Source: Micromonospora ferruginea (GTDB taxonomy: Bacteria; Actinomycetota; Actinomycetes; Mycobacteriales; Micromonosporaceae). From it: 64,000 nt of DNA. Below, piece after piece: positions 7,646 to 15,943 of the stretch (the stretch's first letter is position 1; each line of letters begins with the position of its first letter). Under the pieces are notes generated by a model that saw nothing but the letters and a program-made list of their open reading frames with translations, was not told the DNA's origin and ran no database searches. The stretch is taken from the NCBI RefSeq assembly GCF_013694245.2, contig NZ_CP059322.2, forward strand, positions 5,959,001 through 6,023,000, in the 5' to 3' direction. The translations under genes and the position numbers were made by a program.

Positions 7646-8317
7646 TCAGCGCGGCAGGTACGCCGCCCGGACGTCGAGCAGCCACCGTTCCACGGGCTCC
7701 TCGTCCGGGCGCTCCGGCAGCGGGGAGCGGGTCCGGGCGAACTCCGCCTCGGCGTCCGCCACCAACGTCTCCGCCTCGGCCAGCGCGCCGGCGGCCACCC
7801 GCTCACCGAACGCGCGGAACCAGCCCGGGTCGGCCAGCCGGATCTCCAGCACCCCGGTCGCGTACAGCACCCGGCCCTGGTGCAGCAGCCGGGCCAGGTG
7901 CCGGGCGTGCTTGGCCGAACGCCGCCGGCCACCGGTGTCGGGCGGCGCGGCGGCGAGCTTGCGGAACTGCTGCGAGGCGTACCCGAGGTAGGCGTCGCGG
8001 ACCCGGGGCGCGCTGAGGAACGCCGACCGGATGTCGATCAGCCGCTCGCCGAACTCGGTACGCGTCTCGTAGCAGTCGTCCGGCAGCCACATCAGCTCGG
8101 TCGCGGTCGGGTTGCCGCTGAGCGCCAGCAGCGCGAATTTTCGCGCCTCGTGCAGGGTGACGTCCGGGTCGGTGGTGACCACCGACTCCCGGGGCGGGCG
8201 CAGGCCGTGGAACGCGACGGTCGGCGCGGCGAAGACACCGAGCCGGTCGGTGTCCGAACCGGGCCCGGCCAGCCCGTACGCGACCGAGCCGACGACGCCG
8301 GAGAGCAGCAGGTGCAT
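7646..8317 (-). CDS. nucleotidyltransferase-fold protein (RlaP/YcgL-like)
   Basis: 223 aa from ATG 8317. The N-terminus SGVVGSVAYGLAGPGSDTD contains the GS-x(n)-DxD signature of the DNA polymerase beta nucleotidyltransferase superfamily. Further features are a helical region RRRSAKHARHLARLLHQGRVL and a C-terminal EEPVERWLLDVRAAY. The overall arrangement recalls PF10127, a group linked in other bacteria to RNA repair, but no repair partner gene is near. Its stop is convergent with alaX, 1 bp apart. Confidence 0.75.
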   Translation of the reverse strand: MHLLLSGVVGSVAYGLAGPGSDTDRLGVFAAPTVAFHGLRPPRESVVTTDPDVTLHEARKFALLALSGNPTATELMWLPDDCYETRTEFGERLIDIRSAFLSAPRVRDAYLGYASQQFRKLAAAPPDTGGRRRSAKHARHLARLLHQGRVLYATGVLEIRLADPGWFRAFGERVAAGALAEAETLVADAEAEFARTRSPLPERPDEEPVERWLLDVRAAYLPR

Positions 8318-8392
8318 GCCGTCATGATCGCCGATCCGACCCGCTCGGGAAACCGGACTTCGGTTGTCAGGTATCGGTGACACGGTGAACCC

Positions 8393-9307
8393 ATGAACCC
8401 ACCACTGACCGGAAAGGTCGCGCTGGTCGCGGGCGCGACCCGCGGCGCCGGCCGGCAGATCGCCGTCCAGCTCGGCGCCGCCGGGGCCACCGTCTACGCC
8501 ACCGGCCGCACCACCCGGGACCGCCGCTCCGAGATGGACCGGCCGGAGACCATCGAGGAGACCGCCGAGCTGGTCACCGCCGCCGGCGGCACCGGCGTCG
8601 CGGTCGCCGTCGACCACCTCGACCCCGAGCAGGTACGCAAGCTCGTCGAACGGATCGACGCCGAGCAGGGCCGCCTCGACGTGCTGGTCAACGACATCTG
8701 GGGCGCCGACCCGCTGATCACCTGGGAGAAGCCGGTCTGGGAACAGCCGCTCGACGCCGGCTTCCGCACGCTCCGGCTGGCCGTCGACACCCACATCATC
8801 ACCAGCCACTTCGCGTTGCCGCTGCTGATCCGCAGGCCGGGCGGGCTGGTCGTCGAGATCGGCGACGGCACGAAGGCGTACAACGACGCGACCTACCGCC
8901 TGTCCGTCTTCTACGACCTGGCCAAGGTGTCGGTGAACCGGCTCGGCTTCACCCAGGCGCACGAGCTGGCCCCGCACGGCTGCACCGCGCTCGCGCTCAC
9001 CCCCGGCTGGCTGCGCTCCGAGGCGATGCTGGAGCACTTCGGCGTCACCGAGGCGACCTGGCGCGACGGCGCGAAGACCGACCCGCACTTCGTCATGTCC
9101 GAGACGCCGGCGTTCGTCGGGCGGGCGGTGGCCGCGCTGGCCGCCGACCCGGACCGGCACCGCTGGAACGGGCAGTCGCTGGACAGCGGCGGGCTGGCCC
9201 AGGAGTACGGCTTCACCGACCTCGACGGCACCCGCCCGCACTGGGCCCGCTACCACGACGAGGTGGTGGCGCCGGGCAAGCCGGCCGACGACAGCGGCTA
9301 CCGCTGA
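8393..9307 (+). CDS. SDR family oxidoreductase
   Basis: 304 aa. Classical short-chain dehydrogenase features: cofactor loop VAGATRGAGRQIA, VLVNDIWGAD in place of the usual NNAG, and YDLAKVSVNRL for the YxxxK catalytic pair. The Arg in YATGRTTRDRR suggests NADP(H) preference. Substrate unknown. The 3' end overlaps the convergent WYL regulator by 10 bp. CACGGT 6 nt before the ATG may be a leaderless -10. Confidence 0.85.
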   Translation: MNPPLTGKVALVAGATRGAGRQIAVQLGAAGATVYATGRTTRDRRSEMDRPETIEETAELVTAAGGTGVAVAVDHLDPEQVRKLVERIDAEQGRLDVLVNDIWGADPLITWEKPVWEQPLDAGFRTLRLAVDTHIITSHFALPLLIRRPGGLVVEIGDGTKAYNDATYRLSVFYDLAKVSVNRLGFTQAHELAPHGCTALALTPGWLRSEAMLEHFGVTEATWRDGAKTDPHFVMSETPAFVGRAVAALAADPDRHRWNGQSLDSGGLAQEYGFTDLDGTRPHWARYHDEVVAPGKPADDSGYR

Positions 9308-10311
9308 CCGGTGTTCTCCGGCGGCTCGGCGTCCTCCGGCGGCTCGGCGTACAGCGCCGCCGCGCGCCGGGCCGCCTCGGCCAGCCGCGCCCGCAGCTCC
9401 GGCGGGGCCAGCACCTCCGCCTCGGGGCCGAGCGCCAGCAGTTGGGCGTACGCCACGTCGACCGACTCGACGGGCAGCCGGAGCACCAGCCGGCCCTGCC
9501 CGTCGGGCCGGCCGGCGGCGGCGACCGCCTCGGAGTAGACGAACGGCGCGTCCACCGCGTACCGGAGCAGCCGCAGGCCGGTCGGGCCGAGCCGCACGGT
9601 GACCCGTTCCCGCAGCAGCTCCCGCAGGAACGCACCGCCCTGCTCCCGCCAGTACGCCCCGAGGTCGAAGCGCTCATCCCGGTCGAAGCCCGCCGCGCCG
9701 TCCTCGACGGTGACCACCCGGTCCACCCGGTACGTCCGCCACGCCTCGCCGACCCGTCCGACGAGATACCAGACCCCGTTCTTCAGCACCAGCCCGTACG
9801 GCGCGACGGTCCGGGTCACCTCCCGGTCGCCGCGCCGGTAGCGCAGCTCCACCATCCGGTCCCGCCACACCGCCCGGGCCAGCTCGGCCAGCCGGGGCGG
9901 GGGCGCGGACTCCCGGAACCAGCCCGGCACGTCCAGGTGGAACCGCTGGCCGGTACGCGCCGGCGCGTCCCGCAGGCTCGGCGGCAGCGCGGCCAGCACC
10001 TTCAGCTCGGCGGCGGCCACCGCGTCGGCCAGTCCCATGTCGCCGGCCGGGCCCGGCAACCCGGCCAGGAACAGCGCCTCGGCCTCGTCGCGGCTCAGCC
10101 CGGTCAGCCGGGTCCGGTAGCCGCCGAGCAGCCGGTAGCCGCCGGCCCGGCCCCGGTCGGCGTAGACCGGCACGCCGGCGGCGGAGAGCGCCAGCACGTC
10201 CCGGTAGACGGTGCGTTCGGAGACCTCCAGCTCGCGGGCCAGCTCGGTCGCCGTCATCGTCTCCCGGGACTGGAGCAGCAGCACCAACGAGATCAGCCGA
10301 GACGCACGCAC
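9298..10311 (-). CDS. WYL-domain transcriptional regulator (YafY/DeoR type)
   Basis: 337 aa from GTG 10311. N-terminal winged HTH (MTATELARELEVSERTVYRDVL, residues 19-40) and GVPVYADRGRAGGYRLL, then a WYL ligand-sensing domain (VLKNGVWYLVGRVGEAWRTYRVDRV) and a C-terminal WCX extension. Such proteins usually sense small molecules or nucleic acids and control neighbouring genes; the convergent SDR is a candidate target. A GGGGCCCC repeat lies only 11 bp upstream of its start, so the repeat probably forms part of its promoter or leader. Confidence 0.88.
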   Translation of the reverse strand: MRASRLISLVLLLQSRETMTATELARELEVSERTVYRDVLALSAAGVPVYADRGRAGGYRLLGGYRTRLTGLSRDEAEALFLAGLPGPAGDMGLADAVAAAELKVLAALPPSLRDAPARTGQRFHLDVPGWFRESAPPPRLAELARAVWRDRMVELRYRRGDREVTRTVAPYGLVLKNGVWYLVGRVGEAWRTYRVDRVVTVEDGAAGFDRDERFDLGAYWREQGGAFLRELLRERVTVRLGPTGLRLLRYAVDAPFVYSEAVAAAGRPDGQGRLVLRLPVESVDVAYAQLLALGPEAEVLAPPELRARLAEAARRAAALYAEPPEDAEPPENTGQR

Positions 10312-10322
10312 CCCCCCATTGT

Positions 10323-10376
10323 GTAAGGAGGGGCCCCCGCTTAACGCATTCGGTATAGGAAGGGCCCCCGCCTAAC
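10323..10376. repeat. GGGGCCCC dispersed palindromic pair, copy 2
   Basis: Two units (10323-10345 and about 10356-10376) separated by GCATTCGGTA. This copy is exceptional: it lies between two divergent genes, in the promoter zone of both the WYL regulator and the EI24 gene, rather than at a 3' end. Confidence 0.85.
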
Positions 10377-10415
10377 ATCCGGGCGGGGTGCGCGGGCCCA
10401 CTAGGCTGTGCCGTC

Positions 10416-11207
10416 GTGAACGCCTCCCGTACCGTCGCGCCCGTGACCGGCGTGGTCACCCGCTTCCTCGGCGGCGCCGGGCTGCTGCTGCGCGGCTTCG
10501 GCATGTACGTCCGCAGCCCGAAACTGATGCTGCTCGGCGTCGTGCCGGCGCTCATCTCCGGCGTGCTCTACCTGGCACTCTTCGCCACCCTGATCTATTT
10601 CGTGGACGACCTGGCCGCCTGGCTGACCCCGTTCGCCGACGACTGGTCGTCGACCCCGCGCGGGCTGCTGCGGGTCGCCGCCGGGCTGGCCGTCGTCGGG
10701 GTGGCCGCGCTGGTCGGGGTGCTCACCTTCACCGCGGTCACGCTGGCCGTCGGCGACCCGTTCTACGAGGCCATCTCCGAGCGGGTCGAGGACCGGCTCG
10801 GCGGCACCCCGGGCATGGTGGAGGTGCCGTTCTGGGCCTCAATGCGGCGCAGCATTGCCGACTCGTTGCGCCTGGTGGCGATCTCCGCGCTGGTCGGCGT
10901 ACCCCTCTTCGCGGCCGGTTTCATCCCGCTGGTGGGCCAGACGGTGGTGCCGGTGGTCGGCGCCCTGGTGGGTGGCTGGTTCCTGGCCCTGGAGCTGGTC
11001 GGCGCGCCGTTCCAGCGGCGCGGGATGCGGCTGCCGGACCGGCGGTCGCGGCTGAAGGCCGACCGGCCGACCGCGCTCGGCTTCGGGGTGGCGGTCTTCC
11101 TGTGCTTCCTGATCCCGCTCGGCGCGGTGCTGGTCATGCCGGCCGCCGTCGCCGGGGCCGCCCTGCTGGCCCGCCGGTCGCTGGGCCAGCACGTCGAGGA
11201 GCGTTGA
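10416..11207 (+). CDS. EI24-domain integral membrane protein
   Basis: 263 aa, GTG start 8 nt after TAGGCT (10402-10407), a leaderless signature. About four to six hydrophobic segments are visible (MLLGVVPALISGVLYLALFA, LLRVAAGLAVVGVAALVGVL, LVAISALVGVPLFAAGFIPL, AVFLCFLIPLGAVLVMPAA), with the conserved DPFYEAISERVE typical of EI24/CysZ-like proteins. E. coli CysZ of this superfamily transports sulfate; the actinobacterial proteins are not characterised. One base separates it from the macro-domain gene, so they are one operon. Confidence 0.85.
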   Translation: MNASRTVAPVTGVVTRFLGGAGLLLRGFGMYVRSPKLMLLGVVPALISGVLYLALFATLIYFVDDLAAWLTPFADDWSSTPRGLLRVAAGLAVVGVAALVGVLTFTAVTLAVGDPFYEAISERVEDRLGGTPGMVEVPFWASMRRSIADSLRLVAISALVGVPLFAAGFIPLVGQTVVPVVGALVGGWFLALELVGAPFQRRGMRLPDRRSRLKADRPTALGFGVAVFLCFLIPLGAVLVMPAAVAGAALLARRSLGQHVEER

Positions 11208-11208
11208 G

Positions 11209-11730
11209 ATGGACACCGTGCTGATCGAGGGCGACATCACCGCCCAGCAGGTCGACGCGATCGTCAACGCGGCGAACTCGTCGCTGCTCGGCGGCGGGGG
11301 AGTGGACGGCGCGATCCACGCCCGGGGCGGGCCGGCGATCCTGGCGGAGTGCCGGGCGCTGCGCGCCTCCCGCTACGGGCGGGGCCTGCCGACCGGGCAG
11401 GCGGTCGCCACCACGGCGGGTGACCTGCCGGCGCGTTGGGTGGTGCACACCGTCGGGCCGGTCTTCTCGCCGCGCGAGGACCGGTCCGCGGCGCTGCGCG
11501 ACTGCTACGCCAACAGCCTCCGGGTCGCCGACGAGCTGGGCGCGCTCCGGGTCGCATTCCCGCTGATCTCGGCCGGGATCTACGGCTGGCCGGTCGAGGA
11601 CGCGGTGGCGCAGGCGTTGCGCGTGCTGCACGCGGCCACACCGGTGCACGTGGTCGAGGCCCGGCTGGTGCTGTTCGGCGCCGACACGTACGCGACCGCG
11701 GTGCGGATCGCCGCCGGCCGGCTCAACTGA
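11209..11730 (+). CDS. macro-domain protein, O-acetyl-ADP-ribose deacetylase type
   Basis: 173 aa. MacroD-type motifs: DAIVNAANSSLLGGGGVDGA (substrate loop with the catalytic Asn and Asp), CRALRASRYGRGLPTGQAV and FPLISAGIYGWP. Such enzymes remove ADP-ribose adducts or hydrolyse O-acetyl-ADP-ribose. It follows the EI24 gene directly and overlaps the convergent GNAT gene by 8 bp. Confidence 0.9.
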   Translation: MDTVLIEGDITAQQVDAIVNAANSSLLGGGGVDGAIHARGGPAILAECRALRASRYGRGLPTGQAVATTAGDLPARWVVHTVGPVFSPREDRSAALRDCYANSLRVADELGALRVAFPLISAGIYGWPVEDAVAQALRVLHAATPVHVVEARLVLFGADTYATAVRIAAGRLN

Positions 11731-12628
11731 GCGTGCGCCGGCACGACCACTGGCTGTCCACCGGCCGGTAGCCGAGGGCCTCGTTGATCGCCAGCATCGG
11801 CGCGTTCGCCTCGTCGTTCGAGGTGTACGCGGTGCGTACCCCGCGCCCCGCGGCGAGGTGCAGCGCGGCCTGCTTGGTGAGCCGGCCCAGCCCTCGCCCC
11901 CGGTGGGCGGACAGCGTGCCGGTGAAGTCCGACCACATCCGGTCGCCGTCCCGCTTCACCAGGCTGAGCGAGACCAGTTCGCCGTCCACCTCGGCGACCG
12001 TGCTGGCCTCCCGGTCCAGCCCCAGGTTCTCCCAGCACTCGTGGAGCCAGAGGTCGTAGTCGAGCGCGTCGGTCGGCACGTCGCCCGGCTCGTCCCGGGC
12101 CGACTCGGAGTCCACCCGGTGGACCCGGCGCGGGTCGAGCCCGGCGATCGGCAGCAGCCGTACGCCGGGCGGCGGCTCCGGCATCGGCGGGGCCGGGTCC
12201 AGGTCGAGCGCGGAGTAGCGCAGCTCGCGGCTGGGCGTGAAGCCGTGGCGCTGCGCGAACGGCAGCGACTCGGTGCGGGCGTGGGTGAGCACCCGCGTCG
12301 ACCCGAGCGTGCGCAGGTGGTCGAGCGCGACGTCGAGCAGCGCGGTGCCGGCGCCCCGGCCCCGGTGGTCGGGATGGACGTGCAGGGTGGAGATCTCGCC
12401 CACCCCGGGCGTCGAGGTCTGCGTGTTCCGGTACGCCGACACCCAGCCGACCACCTCGCCGTCGGCCTCGGCGACCCAGGCGGCCCAGCCCTCGCCGGGC
12501 GGCGGCTCGGCGATCATCCGCCGGGTCGACTCGACTCCGCGCACCAGGTAGGGAAAGACCACCGCGCGCAGCGCCACCACGGCGGCCGCGTCGTCGGGTA
12601 GGGCGCGACGGATCTCAGCTTCACTCAT
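11723..12628 (-). CDS. protein with two GNAT acetyltransferase domains
   Basis: 301 aa from ATG 12628 (MSEAEIRRALPDDAAAV). The N-terminal GNAT has acetyl-CoA loop HPDHRGRGAGTALLD; the C-terminal GNAT has HRGRGLGRLTKQAALH and ends NEALGYRPVDSQW. A tandem GNAT layout occurs in MshD (mycothiol synthase), but the sequence also resembles general two-domain GNATs, and mshA lies elsewhere in this window, so I do not assign mshD. Substrate unknown. Confidence 0.82.
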   Translation of the reverse strand: MSEAEIRRALPDDAAAVVALRAVVFPYLVRGVESTRRMIAEPPPGEGWAAWVAEADGEVVGWVSAYRNTQTSTPGVGEISTLHVHPDHRGRGAGTALLDVALDHLRTLGSTRVLTHARTESLPFAQRHGFTPSRELRYSALDLDPAPPMPEPPPGVRLLPIAGLDPRRVHRVDSESARDEPGDVPTDALDYDLWLHECWENLGLDREASTVAEVDGELVSLSLVKRDGDRMWSDFTGTLSAHRGRGLGRLTKQAALHLAAGRGVRTAYTSNDEANAPMLAINEALGYRPVDSQWSCRRTLS

Positions 12629-12668
12629 CGGCGCGACCCTAGCCACTTCGTTGCCGGCCGCGCGAGCG

Positions 12669-12722
12669 GTTAAGCGGGGCCCCCGCCTATGCAGAATGCG
12701 TTAAGCGGGGGCCCCGCCTTAC
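12669..12722. repeat. GGGGCCCC dispersed palindromic pair, copy 3
   Basis: Units 12669-12689 and 12700-12722 separated by TATGCAGAATGC-type spacer. The right end supplies the TAA stop (12719-12721, minus strand) of the lacI gene. It probably also serves as the end of the beta-glucoside operon transcript. Confidence 0.85.
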
Positions 12723-13726
12723 GCCGAGTCGCGGAGGATGAGCTCGGTGGGCAGCATCAGCGCCTGCTCGACGTGCTCGCCGGCGGCGATGCGCAGCAGT
12801 TGGCGGGTCATCGCCCGGCCCAGCTCCACTATCGGCTGCCGCACCGTGGTCAGCGGCGGCTCGGTGTAGGCGGCCGTCTCGATGTCGTCGAACCCGATCA
12901 CCGCGACGTCCTCGGGCACCCGCCGCCCGGCCTCGCGCAGGGCCCGCAGGGCCGCGTGCGCCATCAGGTCGGAGGCCGCGAACACCGCGTCCAGCTCCGG
13001 GTCGGCGGCGAGCAGCTCGCGCATCGCGGCGGTGCCGGACTCCCGGGTGAAGTCGCCGTACGCGACCAGTTCCGGCAGCCCGGCGCCGGTGAGCGCGGTG
13101 CGGTAGCCGATCAGCCGTTCGATGCCGGCCACCATGTCCTGCGGCCCGGCGATGGTGGCGACGCGCCGCCGCCCGGACGCGATCAGGTGCTGCACCGCCG
13201 CGGTCACGCCGCCGGTGTGGTCGACGTCGACGTACGGTACGTCGGCGCCGTCGAGCGGCCGGCCGCTGCACACCACCGGGATGCCGAGCCGGGCCAGCCG
13301 GCCGGGCAGCGGGTCCTCCCCGTGCAGCGAGGCGAAGAGCACGCCGTCGACGTGCCGCCCGGTGGTGTACCGCTCGACCCGCTCGTGCCCGGCCGGCGAC
13401 CCGGCCAGCATCAGCACGAGCTGCTTGTCCGCCGCCTCCAGTTCCTGGGCGGCGCCCCGGATGATGCCGGGGAACACCTGGTCGTCGGAGAAGACCCGGG
13501 TGGCCGCCTCCGGCATGACCAGCGCGACCGAGTCGGTGCGCTGGGTGACCAGGCTGCGGGCGGCGAGGTTCGGGACGTACCCGAGTTCCTCGACCGCCCG
13601 GCGGACCGCCTGCTGGATCGACTCGGCGACCGTGGTCGAGCCGTTGACCACCCGGGAGACCGTGGCCCGGGAGACGCCGGCCCGCCGGGCCACCGCCTCC
13701 AGGGTCGGCCGCTGTGCCGTCGTCAT
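12719..13726 (-). CDS. LacI-family repressor of the beta-glucoside operon
   Basis: 335 aa from ATG 13726; a GTG at 13741 is also in frame, but the GAGGTGG upstream favours the ATG. HTH TLEAVARRAGVSRATVSRVV with hinge helix VPNLAARSLV is followed by a periplasmic-binding-protein-like sensor domain (FPGIIRGAAQELEAADKQ, VIGFDDIETAAYTEPPLTTV). It is the last gene of the operon it presumably controls, so repression would be autoregulated. The two perfect AGAGCGCTCT palindromes upstream of the solute-binding gene are of the kind LacI proteins bind. The inducer is likely a beta-glucoside such as cellobiose (inference from the GH1 partner). Confidence 0.9.
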   Translation of the reverse strand: MTTAQRPTLEAVARRAGVSRATVSRVVNGSTTVAESIQQAVRRAVEELGYVPNLAARSLVTQRTDSVALVMPEAATRVFSDDQVFPGIIRGAAQELEAADKQLVLMLAGSPAGHERVERYTTGRHVDGVLFASLHGEDPLPGRLARLGIPVVCSGRPLDGADVPYVDVDHTGGVTAAVQHLIASGRRRVATIAGPQDMVAGIERLIGYRTALTGAGLPELVAYGDFTRESGTAAMRELLAADPELDAVFAASDLMAHAALRALREAGRRVPEDVAVIGFDDIETAAYTEPPLTTVRQPIVELGRAMTRQLLRIAAGEHVEQALMLPTELILRDSA

Positions 13727-13745
13727 CCCCGTAACCACCACCTCG

Positions 13746-15113
13746 TCACAGCCCGTTCCGGGCGATCACCTCCTGGTACCAGCGGGCGCTCTGCTTGGGT
13801 GTGCGCCGCTGGGTCAGGTAGTCGACGTGGACGATCCCGAACCGCTTCCGGTATCCCTCGGCCCATTCGAAGTTGTCCAGCAACGACCATACGAGATAAC
13901 CACGCAGGTCCACCCCGCGGGCGATGGCCTCGTGCGCGGCGCGCAGGTGGCCGTCGAGGTAGGCGGTCCGGTCGGCGTCGGCCACCCGGCCGGTGGAGTC
14001 CCGGGTGGCGTCCGGGAACGCGCCGCCGTTCTCGGTGATCATCAGCGGCAGGCCGGGGTGGTCGGCGGCCACCCGTTCCAGCAGCCGGGTCAGCCCGGCC
14101 GGCTCGATCGACCAGCCCATGTCGGTGACCGGTTCGGTGGCCGGCATGAACTCGACCACGCCGGCGGTGCCCGGGTACGCGCTGCCGCCCTCTCCGCCCG
14201 CCCGCCCGGCCACGTAGGTGGGCGAGTAGTAGTTCAGGCCGAGCAGGTCCAGCGGCGCGGCGATGATCTTCTCGTCGCCGTCGCGGACGAAGTCCGTCGC
14301 CACCATCCGCTCGACGTGCGCCAACACGTCCGCCGGGTAGCCGCCGCCGGTGAGCGGGTCGAGGAAGATCCGGTTGTGCAGGCCGTCGACCAGCCGGACC
14401 GCCTCGGCGTCCGCCGCGCTGTCGGCGTCCGCCGGCTGCACGTCGGCCAGGTTGAGCGTGATCCCGAGCGTCCGCGCGCCGGCCGCGCGCAGCGCCCGCG
14501 CGGCCAGGCCGTGCCCGAGCAGCAGATGGTGTACGGCCCGGAACGCGTCCCCGGCGTCGCGCCGGCCGGGCGCGTGCACCCCGTTGCCGTAGCCGAGGTA
14601 CGCCGAGCACCACGGCTCGTTCAGCGTGGTCCAAGTGCCGACCCGGTCGCCGAGACGGCCGTGCACCGCGATCGCGTAGTCGGCGAAGTGCTCGGCGGTC
14701 TCCCGGACCGTCCAGCCGCCCCGGTCCTCCAGCGCCTGCGGCAGGTCCCAGTGGTAGAGCGTGACGATCGGGTCGATGCCCCGCTCCAGCAGCGCGTCCG
14801 TCAACCGGTCGTAGAAGTCCAGCCCGCGCGGCTCGACCGGGCCGGTGCCGTCCGGCCGGATCCGGGGCCAGGCCACCGAGAACCGGTACGCCCGCAACCC
14901 CAGGTCGGCCATCAACGCGACGTCCTCGGTGAGCCGGTGGTAGTGGTCGCAGGCGACGTCGCCGCTCTGGCCCTGGAACACCGCCCCCGGCGTACGGCTG
15001 AAGGTGTCCCAGATCGACGGCCCGCGACCGTCCTCGCGGGCGGCGCCCTCGATCTGGTACGCCGCGGTGGCCGCCCCCCAGACGAAGCCCTCGGGGAATC
15101 GCAGCTCGCTCAT
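13746..15113 (-). CDS. GH1 beta-glucosidase
   Basis: 455 aa, the usual GH1 length. FPEGFVWGAATAAYQIEGAA begins the family signature; acid/base Glu in TLNEPWCSAY (about residue 166); nucleophile Glu in MITENGGAF (about residue 355); aglycone-site WSLLDNFEWAEGYRKRFG. There is no signal peptide, so it acts in the cytoplasm on imported oligosaccharide. The start overlaps the upstream permease stop by ATGA, meaning translational coupling. Cello-oligosaccharides are the most likely substrate. Confidence 0.93.
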   Translation of the reverse strand: MSELRFPEGFVWGAATAAYQIEGAAREDGRGPSIWDTFSRTPGAVFQGQSGDVACDHYHRLTEDVALMADLGLRAYRFSVAWPRIRPDGTGPVEPRGLDFYDRLTDALLERGIDPIVTLYHWDLPQALEDRGGWTVRETAEHFADYAIAVHGRLGDRVGTWTTLNEPWCSAYLGYGNGVHAPGRRDAGDAFRAVHHLLLGHGLAARALRAAGARTLGITLNLADVQPADADSAADAEAVRLVDGLHNRIFLDPLTGGGYPADVLAHVERMVATDFVRDGDEKIIAAPLDLLGLNYYSPTYVAGRAGGEGGSAYPGTAGVVEFMPATEPVTDMGWSIEPAGLTRLLERVAADHPGLPLMITENGGAFPDATRDSTGRVADADRTAYLDGHLRAAHEAIARGVDLRGYLVWSLLDNFEWAEGYRKRFGIVHVDYLTQRRTPKQSARWYQEVIARNGL

Positions 15114-15943
15114 GCCTTCACCGCACCTTCCATGATCCCGCCGATGATCTGGCGGCCGAACACGACGAACACCAGCAGCAGCGGCAGCGTGGCGATGGCC
15201 GTCCCGGTGAACACCTGGGACATGTCCTGGTAGTACCCGTCGGAGAGGGCCCGCAGCGAGAGCTGCACGGTCGGGTTCTCCGGGTCGTTGAGCACCGCGT
15301 ACGGCCAGAGGAAGTCGTTCCAGGTGGTCATGAACGTGAGCAGGCCGAGCACGGCGGCGGCCGGGCGCAGCGCGGGCAGCACCACGTTCCAGTAGATCCG
15401 CGCGGTGTTGCAGCCGTCCATCCGGGCCGCCTCGATCAGCTCGGTGCTGACCGCCTGGCCGGCGTACTGGCGCATCATGAACACGCCGAAGCCGGTGACC
15501 AGCGCCGGCACGATCACGGCGGGCAGCCGGTCGTTCCAGTTGAGCTTGGTCATCAGCAGGTAGAGCGGGATGACGCCGAGCTGGGTGGGGACCATCATGG
15601 TGGCGACGATCGCCAGCAGCAGCGCGTTGCGTCCCCCGAAGCGCAGCTTGGCGAACGCGAACCCGGCGAGGGTGGAGAAGAAGACCACCGACACGGTCAC
15701 CGTGACGGCCACGATCGTCGAGTTGATCAGGCCGGTGAGGAAGTAGGCGTCGGTGTTGTCGAACAGCCGGGCGATGTTGGCGCCGAGGTTGCCGCCGGGG
15801 GTGAGCGGCGGCGGGACCTGGCCCATCGCGTCGCTGGTGCGGCTGGCGACCACGAACATCCAGTAGATCGGGAAGATCGACAGCGCGGCCGAGAGGATCA
15901 GCGCCAGGTAGGTGAGCCGGCTGGCCGACCAGAGGCGGGTCAT
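15110..15943 (-). CDS. sugar ABC transporter permease, MalG/CUT1 type
   Basis: 277 aa from ATG 15943. Six predicted membrane spans and the ABC-permease EAA loop (ELIEAARMDGCNTARIYWNVV). MalG-like end with a short C-terminal tail (GRQIIGGIMEGAVKA). Overlaps both neighbours by 4 bp. A dedicated ATPase is absent from the operon; CUT1 systems in actinomycetes commonly share one (MsiK) encoded elsewhere, and none is visible here. Confidence 0.92.
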   Translation of the reverse strand: MTRLWSASRLTYLALILSAALSIFPIYWMFVVASRTSDAMGQVPPPLTPGGNLGANIARLFDNTDAYFLTGLINSTIVAVTVTVSVVFFSTLAGFAFAKLRFGGRNALLLAIVATMMVPTQLGVIPLYLLMTKLNWNDRLPAVIVPALVTGFGVFMMRQYAGQAVSTELIEAARMDGCNTARIYWNVVLPALRPAAAVLGLLTFMTTWNDFLWPYAVLNDPENPTVQLSLRALSDGYYQDMSQVFTGTAIATLPLLLVFVVFGRQIIGGIMEGAVKA

